Assembly (NCBI GenBank): GCA_041691795.1
Contig: JBEPTX010000001.1
Coordinates: 62,001 to 126,000 of the forward strand
DNA from: JBEPTX01 sp041691795
GTDB taxonomy: Bacteria > Patescibacteriota > Saccharimonadia > Saccharimonadales > Saccharimonadaceae
Direction of reading: 5' to 3'
Length of the DNA: 64,000 bases
Shown here: one piece after another, positions 42,378 through 49,781 of the stretch
Numbering within the stretch: position 1 is the stretch's first letter
How the letters are laid out: each line of letters starts with the position of its first letter
The notes under the pieces: model-generated
What the model was told of the DNA's origin: nothing
Database searches by the model: none
Seen by the model: only the letters and a program-made list of their open reading frames with translations
Program-made: the position numbers and the translations under genes

Positions 42378-43487
42378 TTATTCCCAGCGAAACACACGGA
42401 AGGCAATGGCGTAAATAACGACCAGCCAGATACCGATCATACCGAGTTGTGGCAGGATATCAATCAAATGTTTACCTTCTGTTGCAATCAGACGAATACC
42501 ATCAATGATTGGTGTCAGTGGCAAAAAAGCAGAGATATTTTGCAGCCAACCTGGCATCAGAAACGTTGGAAAGAACGTACCTGATAGGAACATCATTGGA
42601 AAGACAATAATGTTACTGAGCGGCGCGGCTTGGCGCTCGTTTTTAGCCCACCCACCAAGTGCCAATCCAATACCTAAAATCGTCGTAATACCGAGGATGA
42701 GGAACGGAACCAACTCGAAATAACTACCGACCACTTTCAAATGGAAAACAGTGATAGCGACAATAAACATGATCGTCAGTGACAATGCGCCAATGATGGC
42801 CTGGCCGATCATTGTTGCCAGGAAATACTGCCAAACCTTGAGTGGTGTGGTGCTCAATCGGCGCAAAATTCCCATCTTTTTAAGCTCCGGGAACACGTTA
42901 ACTGGCCCGAAGATACCCATACCAATGATAGAAAAGCCTAGTAATCCGGCAAATGTATAGTCAAACTGTGACAAGCTGCGTTCGTTCAATTGGGTTGATT
43001 TAACAGTGAACGGTGTGTCCGTGTGGACGAATTTGCTGTTAATACCCTTGAACTCTGCGTCCAAGATCGATCCTAATGCCGACGCAGATTGCGCGTCGTT
43101 TTGAGTAAAGACGATATTCGCCTCGCCACTCGGATATTTAGCGCCCGATTTCACGGTTCCAAAATCAGCAGGCAGGACGATCGCAGCATCTAGTTGCGAT
43201 TTGACCATTTTTGCTTTGGCCGCATCAAGCGTCGTAATGTCGGATTGAACTTTCAGGACTGAACTTTTTGTACTGGTATCGACAAATTGCTTGGCAAAAT
43301 CGCTCTTGGAGTCGTTAATAATCGCGACATTGAACGACACATTATTAGTGCCACTGTTGAGCGCACCAAAGACAAACAGGAAAATCAGTGGGAAAACGAT
43401 GGTGAAAAAGATCGCCAATCGGTCACGGAAAAAGCGTTTTGTATTAATTTTGACAAAGATTAGAACGGTAAAAAATGATTTTTTCAT
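42378..43487 (-). CDS. ABC-2 type transporter permease
   Basis: A 369-residue permease of a drug- or polysaccharide-type exporter. One N-terminal helix (about residues 22-42), a large outer loop (about 45-175) and five C-terminal helices (about 180-365), the usual ABC-2 (YhgE/DrrB) arrangement. It follows the ATPase gene 43490-44248 by 2 bases and makes a two-gene exporter with it. Substrate unknown. Confidence 0.9.
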   Translation of the reverse strand: MKKSFFTVLIFVKINTKRFFRDRLAIFFTIVFPLIFLFVFGALNSGTNNVSFNVAIINDSKSDFAKQFVDTSTKSSVLKVQSDITTLDAAKAKMVKSQLDAAIVLPADFGTVKSGAKYPSGEANIVFTQNDAQSASALGSILDAEFKGINSKFVHTDTPFTVKSTQLNERSLSQFDYTFAGLLGFSIIGMGIFGPVNVFPELKKMGILRRLSTTPLKVWQYFLATMIGQAIIGALSLTIMFIVAITVFHLKVVGSYFELVPFLILGITTILGIGLALGGWAKNERQAAPLSNIIVFPMMFLSGTFFPTFLMPGWLQNISAFLPLTPIIDGIRLIATEGKHLIDILPQLGMIGIWLVVIYAIAFRVFRWE

Positions 43488-43489
43488 AA

Positions 43490-44248
43490 TTATTCTCCTC
43501 GTAGCCCTTTCCCTGTCAGATCGATAAACACATCTTCTAGGTTAGCTTGTTCGACGTGTTGGTCTTTTTTGAATCCACGTTTTAGTAGTTGTTTGATCAA
43601 ATTGGCAGGCGTGTCAGTTGCGACAATTCTACCGTTGTCCATGACAGCGATTCGGTCACACAACACTTCGGCTTCGTCCATATAGTGTGTCGTCATGATG
43701 ACGCTGATGCCTTTGTCACGGACTTGTTCAATCAATTTCCACAGATGACGACGAGCTTGAGGATCCAAACCAGTCGTTGGTTCGTCCAGGAAGAAAACTT
43801 TTGGCCCATGCACAAGTGCGGTCGTAATACTCAGACGTTGTTTCTGACCGCCAGACAAATCTTCGACATAGCTGTTGGCTTTTTCTTCTAGTTCAACATC
43901 GCGCAGGAATTCCATCGGATCAACTTTTTCGCCGTACGCTGCAGCAAACAGTTCGACAACTTCGATCAATTTAGTCTTGTCCTGAAATGCTGGCGACTGT
44001 GGCTGGACACCAATCAAATATTTGATCGCTTGTGGATCTTCTTTGACGTTAATTCCGTCGATGATAACTTCGCCGCTGTCAATCGGACGGAGTGTTTCCA
44101 TCATTTCAAGTGTGGTTGTTTTGCCAGCACCATTTGGGCCCAAAATCCCAAATATCTCGCCTTTTTTGACAGTGAAACTGACGCCATTGACCGCCTGTTT
44201 GTCACCATATCGTTTTTTTAGGTCTTTGACCTCAATCATTGCTTTCAT
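43490..44248 (-). CDS. ABC transporter ATP-binding protein (drug-exporter type)
   Basis: A 252-residue ATPase partner of the permease at 42378. GPNGAGKTTTLEMMETL (Walker A), VEDLSGGQKQRLSIT (signature), VFFLDEPTTGLDPQARR (Walker B) and MTTHYMDEAE (switch His) are all intact, in the order typical of DrrA/CcmA-like ATPases. The start may be MKAMIEV (44248) or the internal MIEVKDL; AT-rich promoter sequence reaches to within 10 bases, so the mRNA is probably leaderless. Confidence 0.92.
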   Translation of the reverse strand: MKAMIEVKDLKKRYGDKQAVNGVSFTVKKGEIFGILGPNGAGKTTTLEMMETLRPIDSGEVIIDGINVKEDPQAIKYLIGVQPQSPAFQDKTKLIEVVELFAAAYGEKVDPMEFLRDVELEEKANSYVEDLSGGQKQRLSITTALVHGPKVFFLDEPTTGLDPQARRHLWKLIEQVRDKGISVIMTTHYMDEAEVLCDRIAVMDNGRIVATDTPANLIKQLLKRGFKKDQHVEQANLEDVFIDLTGKGLRGE

Positions 44249-44309
44249 ATCTCTATACTATAGACCGATTTCAGATGACAATCAAATTTCACCTCTCGTT
44301 TCTATCATC

Positions 44310-44338
44310 TTGAGTCATATCCGTAAAAATGGTACAAT
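44310..44338 (+). promoter_or_regulatory. Promoter of the tRNA-Gln locus
   Basis: TTGAGT (44310-44315), 17-base spacer, TACAAT (44333-44338). Expected initiation at about 44345, seven bases before the 5' tRNA-Gln fragment, so both the fragment and the complete tRNA downstream would be in one precursor. Confidence 0.75.
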
Positions 44339-44351
44339 TTGATAGCCCTAC

Positions 44352-44402
44352 TGGGGTGTCGCCAAGTGGTAAGGCACTGGTTTCTGGTACCAGCATTCAG
44401 GG
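44352..44402 (+). pseudogene. 5' fragment of tRNA-Gln (exact 51-base duplicate)
   Basis: Bases 44352-44402 are identical to the first 51 bases of the complete tRNA-Gln at 44537: acceptor 5' strand, D arm, anticodon arm and the start of the T stem. The copy then breaks into 134 bases of unrelated, hairpin-rich sequence: CCGCC/GGCGG (near 44410-44421), a TGACAA-CTGG-TTGTCA stem-loop (near 44440-44460) and TTCCG/CGGAA (near 44467-44482). A short TCGAATCC (44489-44496) recalls a T loop, but no acceptor 3' strand follows. Directly behind a good promoter. Duplication remnant, processed decoy, or assembly artefact. Confidence 0.65.
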
Positions 44403-44536
44403 TGAGAGCCGCCAATGGCGGGTCGCAAGGGAACTTTCCGATGACAACTGGTTGTCAATCGCGAAATTCCGGGGTCGCGGAACGTGACTCGAATCCATTT
44501 AACAATTTGTAATACATATCCTGGCTCATTCAATAT

Positions 44537-44611
44537 TGGGGTGTCGCCAAGTGGTAAGGCACTGGTTTCTGGTACCAGCATTCAGGGGTTCGAATCCCTT
44601 CACCCCAGCCA
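44537..44611 (+). tRNA. tRNA-Gln (anticodon CTG)
   Basis: Complete cloverleaf: acceptor TGGGGTG/CACCCCA, D arm, anticodon stem CTGGT/ACCAG with loop TTCTGGT (anticodon CTG), T arm with TTCGAAT, discriminator G608 and encoded CCA (44609-44611). The T first base and U1-A72 pair are typical of bacterial tRNA-Gln. It would be charged through GluRS and GatCAB. A second copy of its 3' end (CTTCACCCCAGCCA) occurs 28 bases downstream. Confidence 0.93.
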
Positions 44612-44626
44612 GGATAAGTATTACAC

Positions 44627-44720
44627 CTCTTCACCCCAGCCAAGAAAATAGAAGGTCATCTGACCTTCTATTTTCTTGGCCAGGCTATCGGGATCCGAAC
44701 CCTGGTTTTGCAAAGCAAAA
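44627..44720. repeat. tRNA 3'-end duplicate, 19-bp hairpin and leftward tRNA 3' half (unit 1)
   Basis: CTTCACCCCAGCCA repeats the tRNA-Gln 3' end; it runs into a 19-bp perfect hairpin (44639-44657 with 44662-44680, loop ATCT). On the opposite strand the hairpin is preceded by what looks like the 3' half of another tRNA (T arm around GGGTTCGGATCCC and a GCCTGGCCA end, 44679-44720), with no matching 5' half. A related unit is at 46660-46760, sharing the GAAGGTC core of the hairpin. The hairpin could serve as a two-way terminator. Confidence 0.65.
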
Positions 44721-44726
44721 CGACGA

Positions 44727-44798
44727 CTCACTCTCACTCTACCTATAAAACACATTATAAACAGAGTGAGAGTGCGGAACGGCCGAAGCCGCTCCGCA
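44727..44798. terminator. Inverted repeat and GC hairpin downstream of the 44817 gene
   Basis: Leftward past the 44817 stop: hairpin TGCGGA-CGGC-loop-GCCG-TCCGCA (44773-44798, TTCG tetraloop on this strand), then a 12-bp perfect inverted repeat CACTCTCACTCT (44729-44740) / AGAGTGAGAGTG (44763-44774). No T run follows, so factor-independent termination is uncertain. Confidence 0.5.
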
Positions 44799-44816
44799 GG
44801 TCAAACTGCAACCCTC

Positions 44817-45407
44817 TCACGCATGCGACCACGATGACCAGTCGGTACCAACCTCGATGACGGCGCCACGGCAATGCACTTGATGTTGCTTGAGACCATC
44901 CGGCCCTGACGTGTCGACAATTTCAGCGATGACGCCACCGGGATAGGTACCCAATTCGCGCAGCTGGGTCGTCGTCGCGTAGGCAAAGCAGACCGGCGGA
45001 AACACCAAGCGATGATTGACATCATTGTCGGCCATTTCCTTCAGCACATCTGAACGGAATCCGACGACAGGGACGTTAGTATCGAGCGTTGTGTGACCGA
45101 TACGGGCCTCCTCCTCTGGGATCGGATTCGCCAGCACCTCATTAAAGGTGATCTGGTCGACAGTATGGTAGTTCGACGGAACTGATTCGTATGCAATTTT
45201 GTGGTGCTGCGAACTGACGTGCGACCACACCAACGAAACGAGAATAGCGATCGCCAAAAGTGCCACCACGATGATCGTGATACGAAACCTTGTACGGCCT
45301 TTGGAACTGGTTGTCGGCTGAGGAACGAAACCCTCGACGACTCCCGACTCCTGTCCTAGTTCGACCAGCTCCGTATTGATTTCGGCCGGGTTATGAGGTT
45401 CACTCAC
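44817..45407 (-). CDS. Single-pass membrane protein of unknown function
   Basis: A 196-residue protein, GTG start with AAGGA 7 bases upstream. Acidic N-terminus (1-37), one helix (about residues 43-63, ITIIVVALLAIAILVSLVWSHV), and a 130-residue outer domain with two cysteines (PPVCFAYA and VHCRGAVIE) that could form a disulfide. No family recognised. Codons are richer in C/G-ending forms than in the adjacent AT-rich HIT genes. It is driven by a perfect consensus promoter (45486-45514), which is rare here. Confidence 0.65.
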   Translation of the reverse strand: MSEPHNPAEINTELVELGQESGVVEGFVPQPTTSSKGRTRFRITIIVVALLAIAILVSLVWSHVSSQHHKIAYESVPSNYHTVDQITFNEVLANPIPEEEARIGHTTLDTNVPVVGFRSDVLKEMADNDVNHRLVFPPVCFAYATTTQLRELGTYPGGVIAEIVDTSGPDGLKQHQVHCRGAVIEVGTDWSSWSHA

Positions 45408-45485
45408 TTGGATTCCTTACTATTGAGAGTTGCAGATTGTGAAATAGCGACGAGGATTTACGTTACCTCTGTTGCCTTAAAATAG

Positions 45486-45546
45486 ATTATAATATTTTTT
45501 ATATATTTTGTCAATCAATATTGATTCAGTTTTTGTTTGATATAAT
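45486..45546. promoter_or_regulatory. Divergent promoters with a palindrome between them
   Basis: Leftward: TTGACA (45514-45509), 17 bases, TATAAT (45491-45486), an exact sigma-70 consensus for the 44817 gene with a leader of about 70 bases. Rightward: TGATATAAT (45538-45546), 6 bases before the HIT gene ATG, so leaderless. A perfect 14-base palindrome AATCAATATTGATT (45513-45526) overlaps the leftward -35 box and lies upstream of the rightward -10, where a repressor could control both. Confidence 0.7.
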
Positions 45547-45552
45547 TTATCT

Positions 45553-46005
45553 ATGCCTGAAACTTTATTCGACAAAATTATCAGTGACGAAATCCCAAAT
45601 TATAAAGTCTGGGAGAATGATAAGTTTCTTGCATTTTTGACACCATTCCCGAATACACCTGGACTAACAGTAGTTATTCCCAGAGAAAATCCAGGTGACT
45701 ATGTATTTAATATGAATCCTGACCTATACATCGAATTTCTTGACGCAATTAAGACTGTGGCAAATATTCTCGAAAAAGCATTAGATGTAAAACGGGTAGC
45801 ACTTGTGTTTGAAGGGACCGGAGTGGCACATGTTCACGCTAAACTTTATCCACTATATGGTGAGCTGGCATCCAAAACTGATGTATGGAGTAAAGATCGC
45901 GAGTTTGTAGAAGAATATCGCGGCTGGATAACAACTCTTGAAGGCCCACAAATGGATGAGTCTAGGCTAATTGAGATTCAAAAGAAAATTCGAAACGCCA
46001 GTTAG
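45553..46005 (+). CDS. HIT-family protein with altered triad (HxHxK)
   Basis: A 150-residue histidine-triad fold protein, nucleotide hydrolase/transferase type: ETLFDKIISDEIPNYKVWEN at the start, TPGLTVVIPRENP in the middle and VAHVHAKLYPLYG for the triad. H93 and H95 (the nucleophile position) are present, the third His is Lys97. AT-rich codons (ATA, TTA, AGA) unlike the flanking genes, and a leaderless promoter, suggest recent arrival. Paired in the same patch with a second HIT gene at 46219. Confidence 0.83.
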   Translation: MPETLFDKIISDEIPNYKVWENDKFLAFLTPFPNTPGLTVVIPRENPGDYVFNMNPDLYIEFLDAIKTVANILEKALDVKRVALVFEGTGVAHVHAKLYPLYGELASKTDVWSKDREFVEEYRGWITTLEGPQMDESRLIEIQKKIRNAS

Positions 46006-46040
46006 ATTCCTGCAATACATCTACCAGCCCCAGCCAAGAC

Positions 46041-46075
46041 AATTCCCGGAGATCTTATGATCTGCGGGAATTTTC
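46041..46075 (+). terminator. Terminator after the first HIT gene
   Basis: AATTCCCG / CGGGAATT (46041-46048 with 46065-46072) enclosing AGATC / GATCT, followed by TTTTC. It is preceded by GCCCCAGCCAAGACA (46027-46041), again resembling the tRNA-Gln 3' end. Confidence 0.7.
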
Positions 46076-46218
46076 TATGTTGAGAGTAGTGTGGTGGCGT
46101 GTCGCATTAGCGACTTTTGCATTGAATATTCGTGTACCTTACGAGAGTAATATGAGATGAAATGCCAACATAGTATTATACTATTAGATAGATTTAATAA
46201 AAGTCTAGAGAGAAGCAA

Positions 46219-46614
46219 ATGAATAAAAATAATTGTCCATTCTGTATACCAAATAATACCTTACGCTGTAAGGTATTATACGAGGATGACCTATGGTACA
46301 TTACCGATATGGAGGATGGGGAGCTGAAGCACGGTTATATGATAATTACTAAACGCCACATAAAGACTCCATTTGATATCAACGAGACAGAATGGAGACA
46401 GCTACGAAAATTACTCAAAAAATGTAAGGTATTGCTTGATGAGGCTACACCCGACGGATACAATCTTGGCTGGAATGTTCACCCTGTTGCTGGTCAAAAC
46501 ATTGATCATGCACATTTACACCTCTTTGGGCGTTTTGCAGACGAACCATTAGCCTACAAGGGTCTTCGCTATGCATTTAAGCAGCCAAGTAATAAACGAG
46601 ACAGCGACAAGTAA
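46219..46614 (+). CDS. HIT-family protein
   Basis: A 131-residue HIT protein with the intact triad H97-x-H99-x-H101 in NIDHAHLHLFGRF, a CPFC pair at residues 6-9 and the HGYMIITKRHIKTPFDI strand; the C-terminus is basic. Typical HINT-type nucleoside phosphoramidase or dinucleoside polyphosphate hydrolase. AGAGAGAAG precedes the ATG. Strong AT bias separates it from neighbours. Flanked by tRNA-like 3' fragments, it may be cargo of an integration at tRNA-Gln. Confidence 0.88.
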   Translation: MNKNNCPFCIPNNTLRCKVLYEDDLWYITDMEDGELKHGYMIITKRHIKTPFDINETEWRQLRKLLKKCKVLLDEATPDGYNLGWNVHPVAGQNIDHAHLHLFGRFADEPLAYKGLRYAFKQPSNKRDSDK

Positions 46615-46654
46615 TAGGTAGTTTCGATGATTATTGACCTTTTTAAACATACCA

Positions 46655-46760
46655 GGCCCACAACCCCACCCAAGAGAACAGAAGGTCAGATGACCTTCTG
46701 TTCTCTTGTCCAGGCTGTCGGGATTCGAACCCCTGGTTTTTGCAATGCAAAACAAACCCC
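46655..46760. repeat. tRNA 3' half with 17-bp hairpin (unit 2)
   Basis: ACAACCCCACCCA leads into a 17-bp perfect hairpin (46671-46687 with 46692-46708, loop AGAT). On the opposite strand the hairpin follows a tRNA 3' half: GCAAAAACCAGGGGTTCGAATCCC then GACAGCCTGGACA (46708-46746). Same layout as 44627-44720 but diverged, with paired substitutions in the hairpin (AATAG/CTATT there, AACAG/CTGTT here). It separates the HIT patch from the sedolisin gene. Confidence 0.6.
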
Positions 46761-46797
46761 TTGCAATATCAACAACTTTATTATACAATAAGCTACC

Positions 46798-48009
46798 ATG
46801 AAACATTTGCAACGATTTGTCCTCCTTGCATTCCTCACTGTAGGCATTATTAGCCTTGGTCTGGCCGCGACTGCTCACGCCGAGCGCTATTTACCACATC
46901 TGTTAAAAGGTAGTAATCGAAAAGTATGTGACGTCAATTCCGCAAAAACCGTACGTTGTTTCGCCAAAGTCGTTGCCAACCAATCGAGCGTTCCAACAGT
47001 CACGCCGCTCCCTGCCGGATATGGACCATCACAATTCCATGGCGCCTACCAATTGCCAAACAACAGCACGAATCCTGGAACAATCGCCATTGTCAGCGTC
47101 TATGATGCTCCGACTATTACCGAAGACCTCGCCACCTACAACAAGACCTTTGGCTTGACGGTTTTTCCTAATTGCTCGGCTACTGTTACCAAATCTTGTT
47201 TTGCCAAAGTAAATCAAAACGGCGGCACGACCTATCCACAACGTAGTTCTGGCTGGGCGCTAGAAACGGCACTTGATGTTCAGGTGGCACACCAGACATG
47301 CCAGAATTGTAAACTGATTTTGGTCGAAGCCAGCAGCGCGAATTACGACGATTTGATGAAAGCGGTCGACAGGGCTCGTCTGATGGGTGCAAATGTCATC
47401 TCTGGTTCATGGGGATCGAGCGAATTTAGCACCGAAACGACGTACGATTCGCACTTTAATTACCCAGGAATTGCCTTTGTCTTTAGCACGGGTGACGACA
47501 GTTACGGTGCCACCTACCCGGCCGCATCACGCTATGTCACAGCAGTAGGTGGGACAACACTCAGCGTCACCGCAGCCAACACATGGCAGTCCGAATCGAT
47601 ATGGGCAAATGCCGGAAGCGGTTGTAGTGCTTACGAATCCAAGCCGACTTTCCAATTAGATACCGCCTGCAAAAAGCGAACAATTGCTGATGTCACCGCA
47701 GACGCCGATCCAAATACCGGCGCTGCAATCTATGATAGCTACGGGTACAACGGCACGAAGGGTTGGTTCCAGCTTGGCGGCACGAGCCTTTCGGCGCCTA
47801 TTGTTGCTGGTGCCTATGGCCTCGCAAATAATGTCGGAGCCTCTGTATATGCAAATAGTTTGCCTTACAAAAAATACCAATATGGCATCAGTCTGCGCGA
47901 CATCACCGTCGGAAATAACGGCACATGTGGTTCGTATCTCTGTCGTGCGGTCAGTGGCTACGACGGTCCAAGCGGACTCGGCTCGATCATGGGCCTTGGC
48001 GCATTCTAA
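46798..48009 (+). CDS. Secreted sedolisin-type (S53) serine-carboxyl peptidase
   Basis: A 403-residue exported protease. Signal peptide 1-28 (LTVGIISLGLAATAHA), then the S53 triad: Glu156 and Asp160 in WALETALDVQ, Asp233 in FSTGDDSYG (oxyanion) and Ser330 in GGTSLSAPIV; a calcium site is likely at RDITVGNNG...GYDGPSGLG near the C-terminus. Sedolisins are acid proteases with a long propeptide of about 170-200 residues; here only about 45-50 residues precede the core. Cysteine pairs (44/54, 126/134, 168/171) suggest outer disulfides. Likely degrades host or environmental protein. Confidence 0.9.
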   Translation: MKHLQRFVLLAFLTVGIISLGLAATAHAERYLPHLLKGSNRKVCDVNSAKTVRCFAKVVANQSSVPTVTPLPAGYGPSQFHGAYQLPNNSTNPGTIAIVSVYDAPTITEDLATYNKTFGLTVFPNCSATVTKSCFAKVNQNGGTTYPQRSSGWALETALDVQVAHQTCQNCKLILVEASSANYDDLMKAVDRARLMGANVISGSWGSSEFSTETTYDSHFNYPGIAFVFSTGDDSYGATYPAASRYVTAVGGTTLSVTAANTWQSESIWANAGSGCSAYESKPTFQLDTACKKRTIADVTADADPNTGAAIYDSYGYNGTKGWFQLGGTSLSAPIVAGAYGLANNVGASVYANSLPYKKYQYGISLRDITVGNNGTCGSYLCRAVSGYDGPSGLGSIMGLGAF

Positions 48010-48014
48010 ATAAT

Positions 48015-48323
48015 CTAGAACGCGTTCAACTGATTGTCGAGTTGGCCAGAGTCACTACCGTCACTAGTATCGGTCTGATCGAGTGTAGCCTGGGCTTTGT
48101 CCAAATCACTTGATGAATTGACGGCGGGTGCGGTATCAACATCATTTGCGGTTGAAGCTTGGTCGGTTGTTTGCTGCGAAGTGTCGCCGGTTGTTTTTTC
48201 CTGCTGTTGGCGCGTGTAGGCACCGTAGCCAATATAGGCAACTGCGCCAACGATCACGATAACAACAATGATGAGGATAAGTTCGACAAACGAGAAACCT
48301 GATTGATTGATGCGACGTATCAT
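48015..48323 (-). CDS. Type IV pilin-like protein
   Basis: A 102-residue protein with a class III prepilin signal: INQSG|FSFVELILIIVV, cleavage after Gly9, Phe at +1 and Glu at +5, and one hydrophobic helix (10-32). The rest is a low-complexity Ser/Thr/Asp/Gln tail without a globular pilin head, so it may be a minor or adapter pilin. It shares the TAATG junction with the secreted coiled-coil gene upstream. No pilus ATPase or PilC is in the window. Convergent with the sedolisin gene. Confidence 0.8.
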   Translation of the reverse strand: MIRRINQSGFSFVELILIIVVIVIVGAVAYIGYGAYTRQQQEKTTGDTSQQTTDQASTANDVDTAPAVNSSSDLDKAQATLDQTDTSDGSDSGQLDNQLNAF

Positions 48324-48907
48324 TATTCGTTACTCCCCGCTGGTTTCGTTGTTGTACCGACGACCGATTTGACACCAACAATCAGGTTTTTGATCGAAGT
48401 TTTGTAGGCTTTCAATGCATCGTTTTCGGCTTTCAGACTATCTTTAAACCCAGAGGCCACGCCTTTTGGATCGGTGCCGTCACATTTAAACTCAACTGTC
48501 GTTGATTTTAGCGTGTCTACTTCTGCTTGTGCGGCGGCCTTTTTGGCAGTAATATCAGCGACAAGTGCATCGTAATTAGCGAGTACTTTGCCTTTTTCGG
48601 TGTAGAATTTCTCTGTTCGCTGAGCAATCGTATCAAATAATGTAATCTGTTTTTGCCCACGATCAGCGATACGACTCATGATATTTGTAATAACTTTTTC
48701 ACGGTTCTGACAGATTTTCAATTTGGCATCCTCTAGGCGAGTTTTCACGGCTGCAATTCCGGCTTTGGCTGTTGATTGACGCTGCTCGGTGCTTGGCTGG
48801 GCTGTTGGTTTCATTGATTCGGCCATGGCGACGCCAGAACCAGCAACCACCATTGCAAAGAGAGTGAGTCCAGCAACTAGGCCACGTTTTAGGAGAACAG
48901 TTTGCAT
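48323..48907 (-). CDS. Secreted coiled-coil protein
   Basis: A 194-residue protein with a signal peptide (residues 1-29, LTLFAMVVAGSGVAMA|E) and a long helical, charged body with coiled-coil pattern, two cysteines and a Thr/Lys-rich end. No family recognised. AAGGAT precedes the ATG. Its coupling with the pilin-like gene suggests that it acts with surface pili, which is inference. Confidence 0.7.
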   Translation of the reverse strand: MQTVLLKRGLVAGLTLFAMVVAGSGVAMAESMKPTAQPSTEQRQSTAKAGIAAVKTRLEDAKLKICQNREKVITNIMSRIADRGQKQITLFDTIAQRTEKFYTEKGKVLANYDALVADITAKKAAAQAEVDTLKSTTVEFKCDGTDPKGVASGFKDSLKAENDALKAYKTSIKNLIVGVKSVVGTTTKPAGSNE

Positions 48908-49079
48908 TTTGCTTTTATCCTTCTGTTAACTGTTAGATAGTTCAAGCTTATGCTTATGAGAAGCGATTGTCAATTGAATACACAAAAGAAATAATGTGAT
49001 CGAAGTCACAGATTATCTATTCAGTAAGGTCTTATAATAGGAACGTTCGACATTGATCACTAATTCGGAAAGGCATTTT

Positions 49080-49301
49080 ATGATAAAAGACATATCGACG
49101 GCATGGATCGTAACGTTTGTTATTTTGGCAATTTGGGAGCTTTATTGGAAAGGACTTGCCCTATGGCGAGCCGCCAAGCGTGATGAATCAGTTTGGTTCG
49201 TTGCCCTGCTGATTATCAATACCGCGGGGTTATTACCAATTGCGTACTTGTTGCTGACACGCGACAAAAATTCCAACCTACAACAAAAGAATAATCGATG
49301 A
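49080..49301 (+). CDS. Small two-helix membrane protein (DUF5652-like)
   Basis: A 73-residue membrane protein. Two helices (about residues 7-25 and 40-60) around RAAKRDESVWFVALLIINTAGLLPIAYLLLTR, a pattern I associate with small Patescibacteria-type DUF5652 proteins. ATG 49080 is preferred over the upstream ATG because GGAAAGG precedes it; TATAAT lies at 49033-49038. It overlaps the next gene by 4 bases (ATGA). Confidence 0.65.
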   Translation: MIKDISTAWIVTFVILAIWELYWKGLALWRAAKRDESVWFVALLIINTAGLLPIAYLLLTRDKNSNLQQKNNR

Positions 49302-49759
49302 ACTTGGAATATCCGGAGGCGTATAGCTTTCTCACAACACATCCCGTCGCAATTCTCTCGACGTCAACACACGATAGTCGACCATGGGGCGCGGCAGTGT
49401 ATTATGCTATCGACGAATCGTTCAATTTCTTTTTCATGACACATGTTGAATCACGCAAATGTCAGAACCTGAGCGAAAACCCCTATGCGGCAATAACAGT
49501 TGCCAGTAACGACGAGCAGACCACCGCGCAAGTATCCGGCTTGGCGGTCAAACTGCTTGGTGATGACAATGAAGCCAACGAAGCATTTCGCAAACTCGCT
49601 GCCATTCGCCCGCCTGGTGCCCAAACATGGTCACCACCTGTCAGCAAAATGGACACGGGCAAAATAATGGTATTTAAATTAAAGCCCGACACACTACAGT
49701 TCTCACAGTTTAATACCAACCATACTCCACCATCCGCAGATATCACAAAGATTATATAG
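49298..49759 (+). CDS. Pyridoxamine 5'-phosphate oxidase-like FMN-binding protein
   Basis: A 153-residue split-barrel flavoprotein fold: HPVAILSTSTHDSRPWGAAVYYAID, FFFMTHVESRKCQNLSENPYAAITV, then QVSGLAVKLL. These are the FMN-phosphate and barrel segments of the PNPOx-like/general stress protein 26 group; without the C-terminal PNPOx domain it is unlikely to make pyridoxal phosphate. Probably binds FMN or F420. Overlaps the membrane gene by 4 bases, followed by the SDR gene after 22 bases. Confidence 0.8.
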   Translation: MNLEYPEAYSFLTTHPVAILSTSTHDSRPWGAAVYYAIDESFNFFFMTHVESRKCQNLSENPYAAITVASNDEQTTAQVSGLAVKLLGDDNEANEAFRKLAAIRPPGAQTWSPPVSKMDTGKIMVFKLKPDTLQFSQFNTNHTPPSADITKII

Positions 49760-49781
49760 CCTAGTCAATAGAGGAGACGAC

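Noticed and set aside
44352..44587. A group I intron in tRNA-Gln
   Set aside because: The break is in the T stem rather than the anticodon loop, the segment is short, and no P7/R-S core sequence is recognisable.
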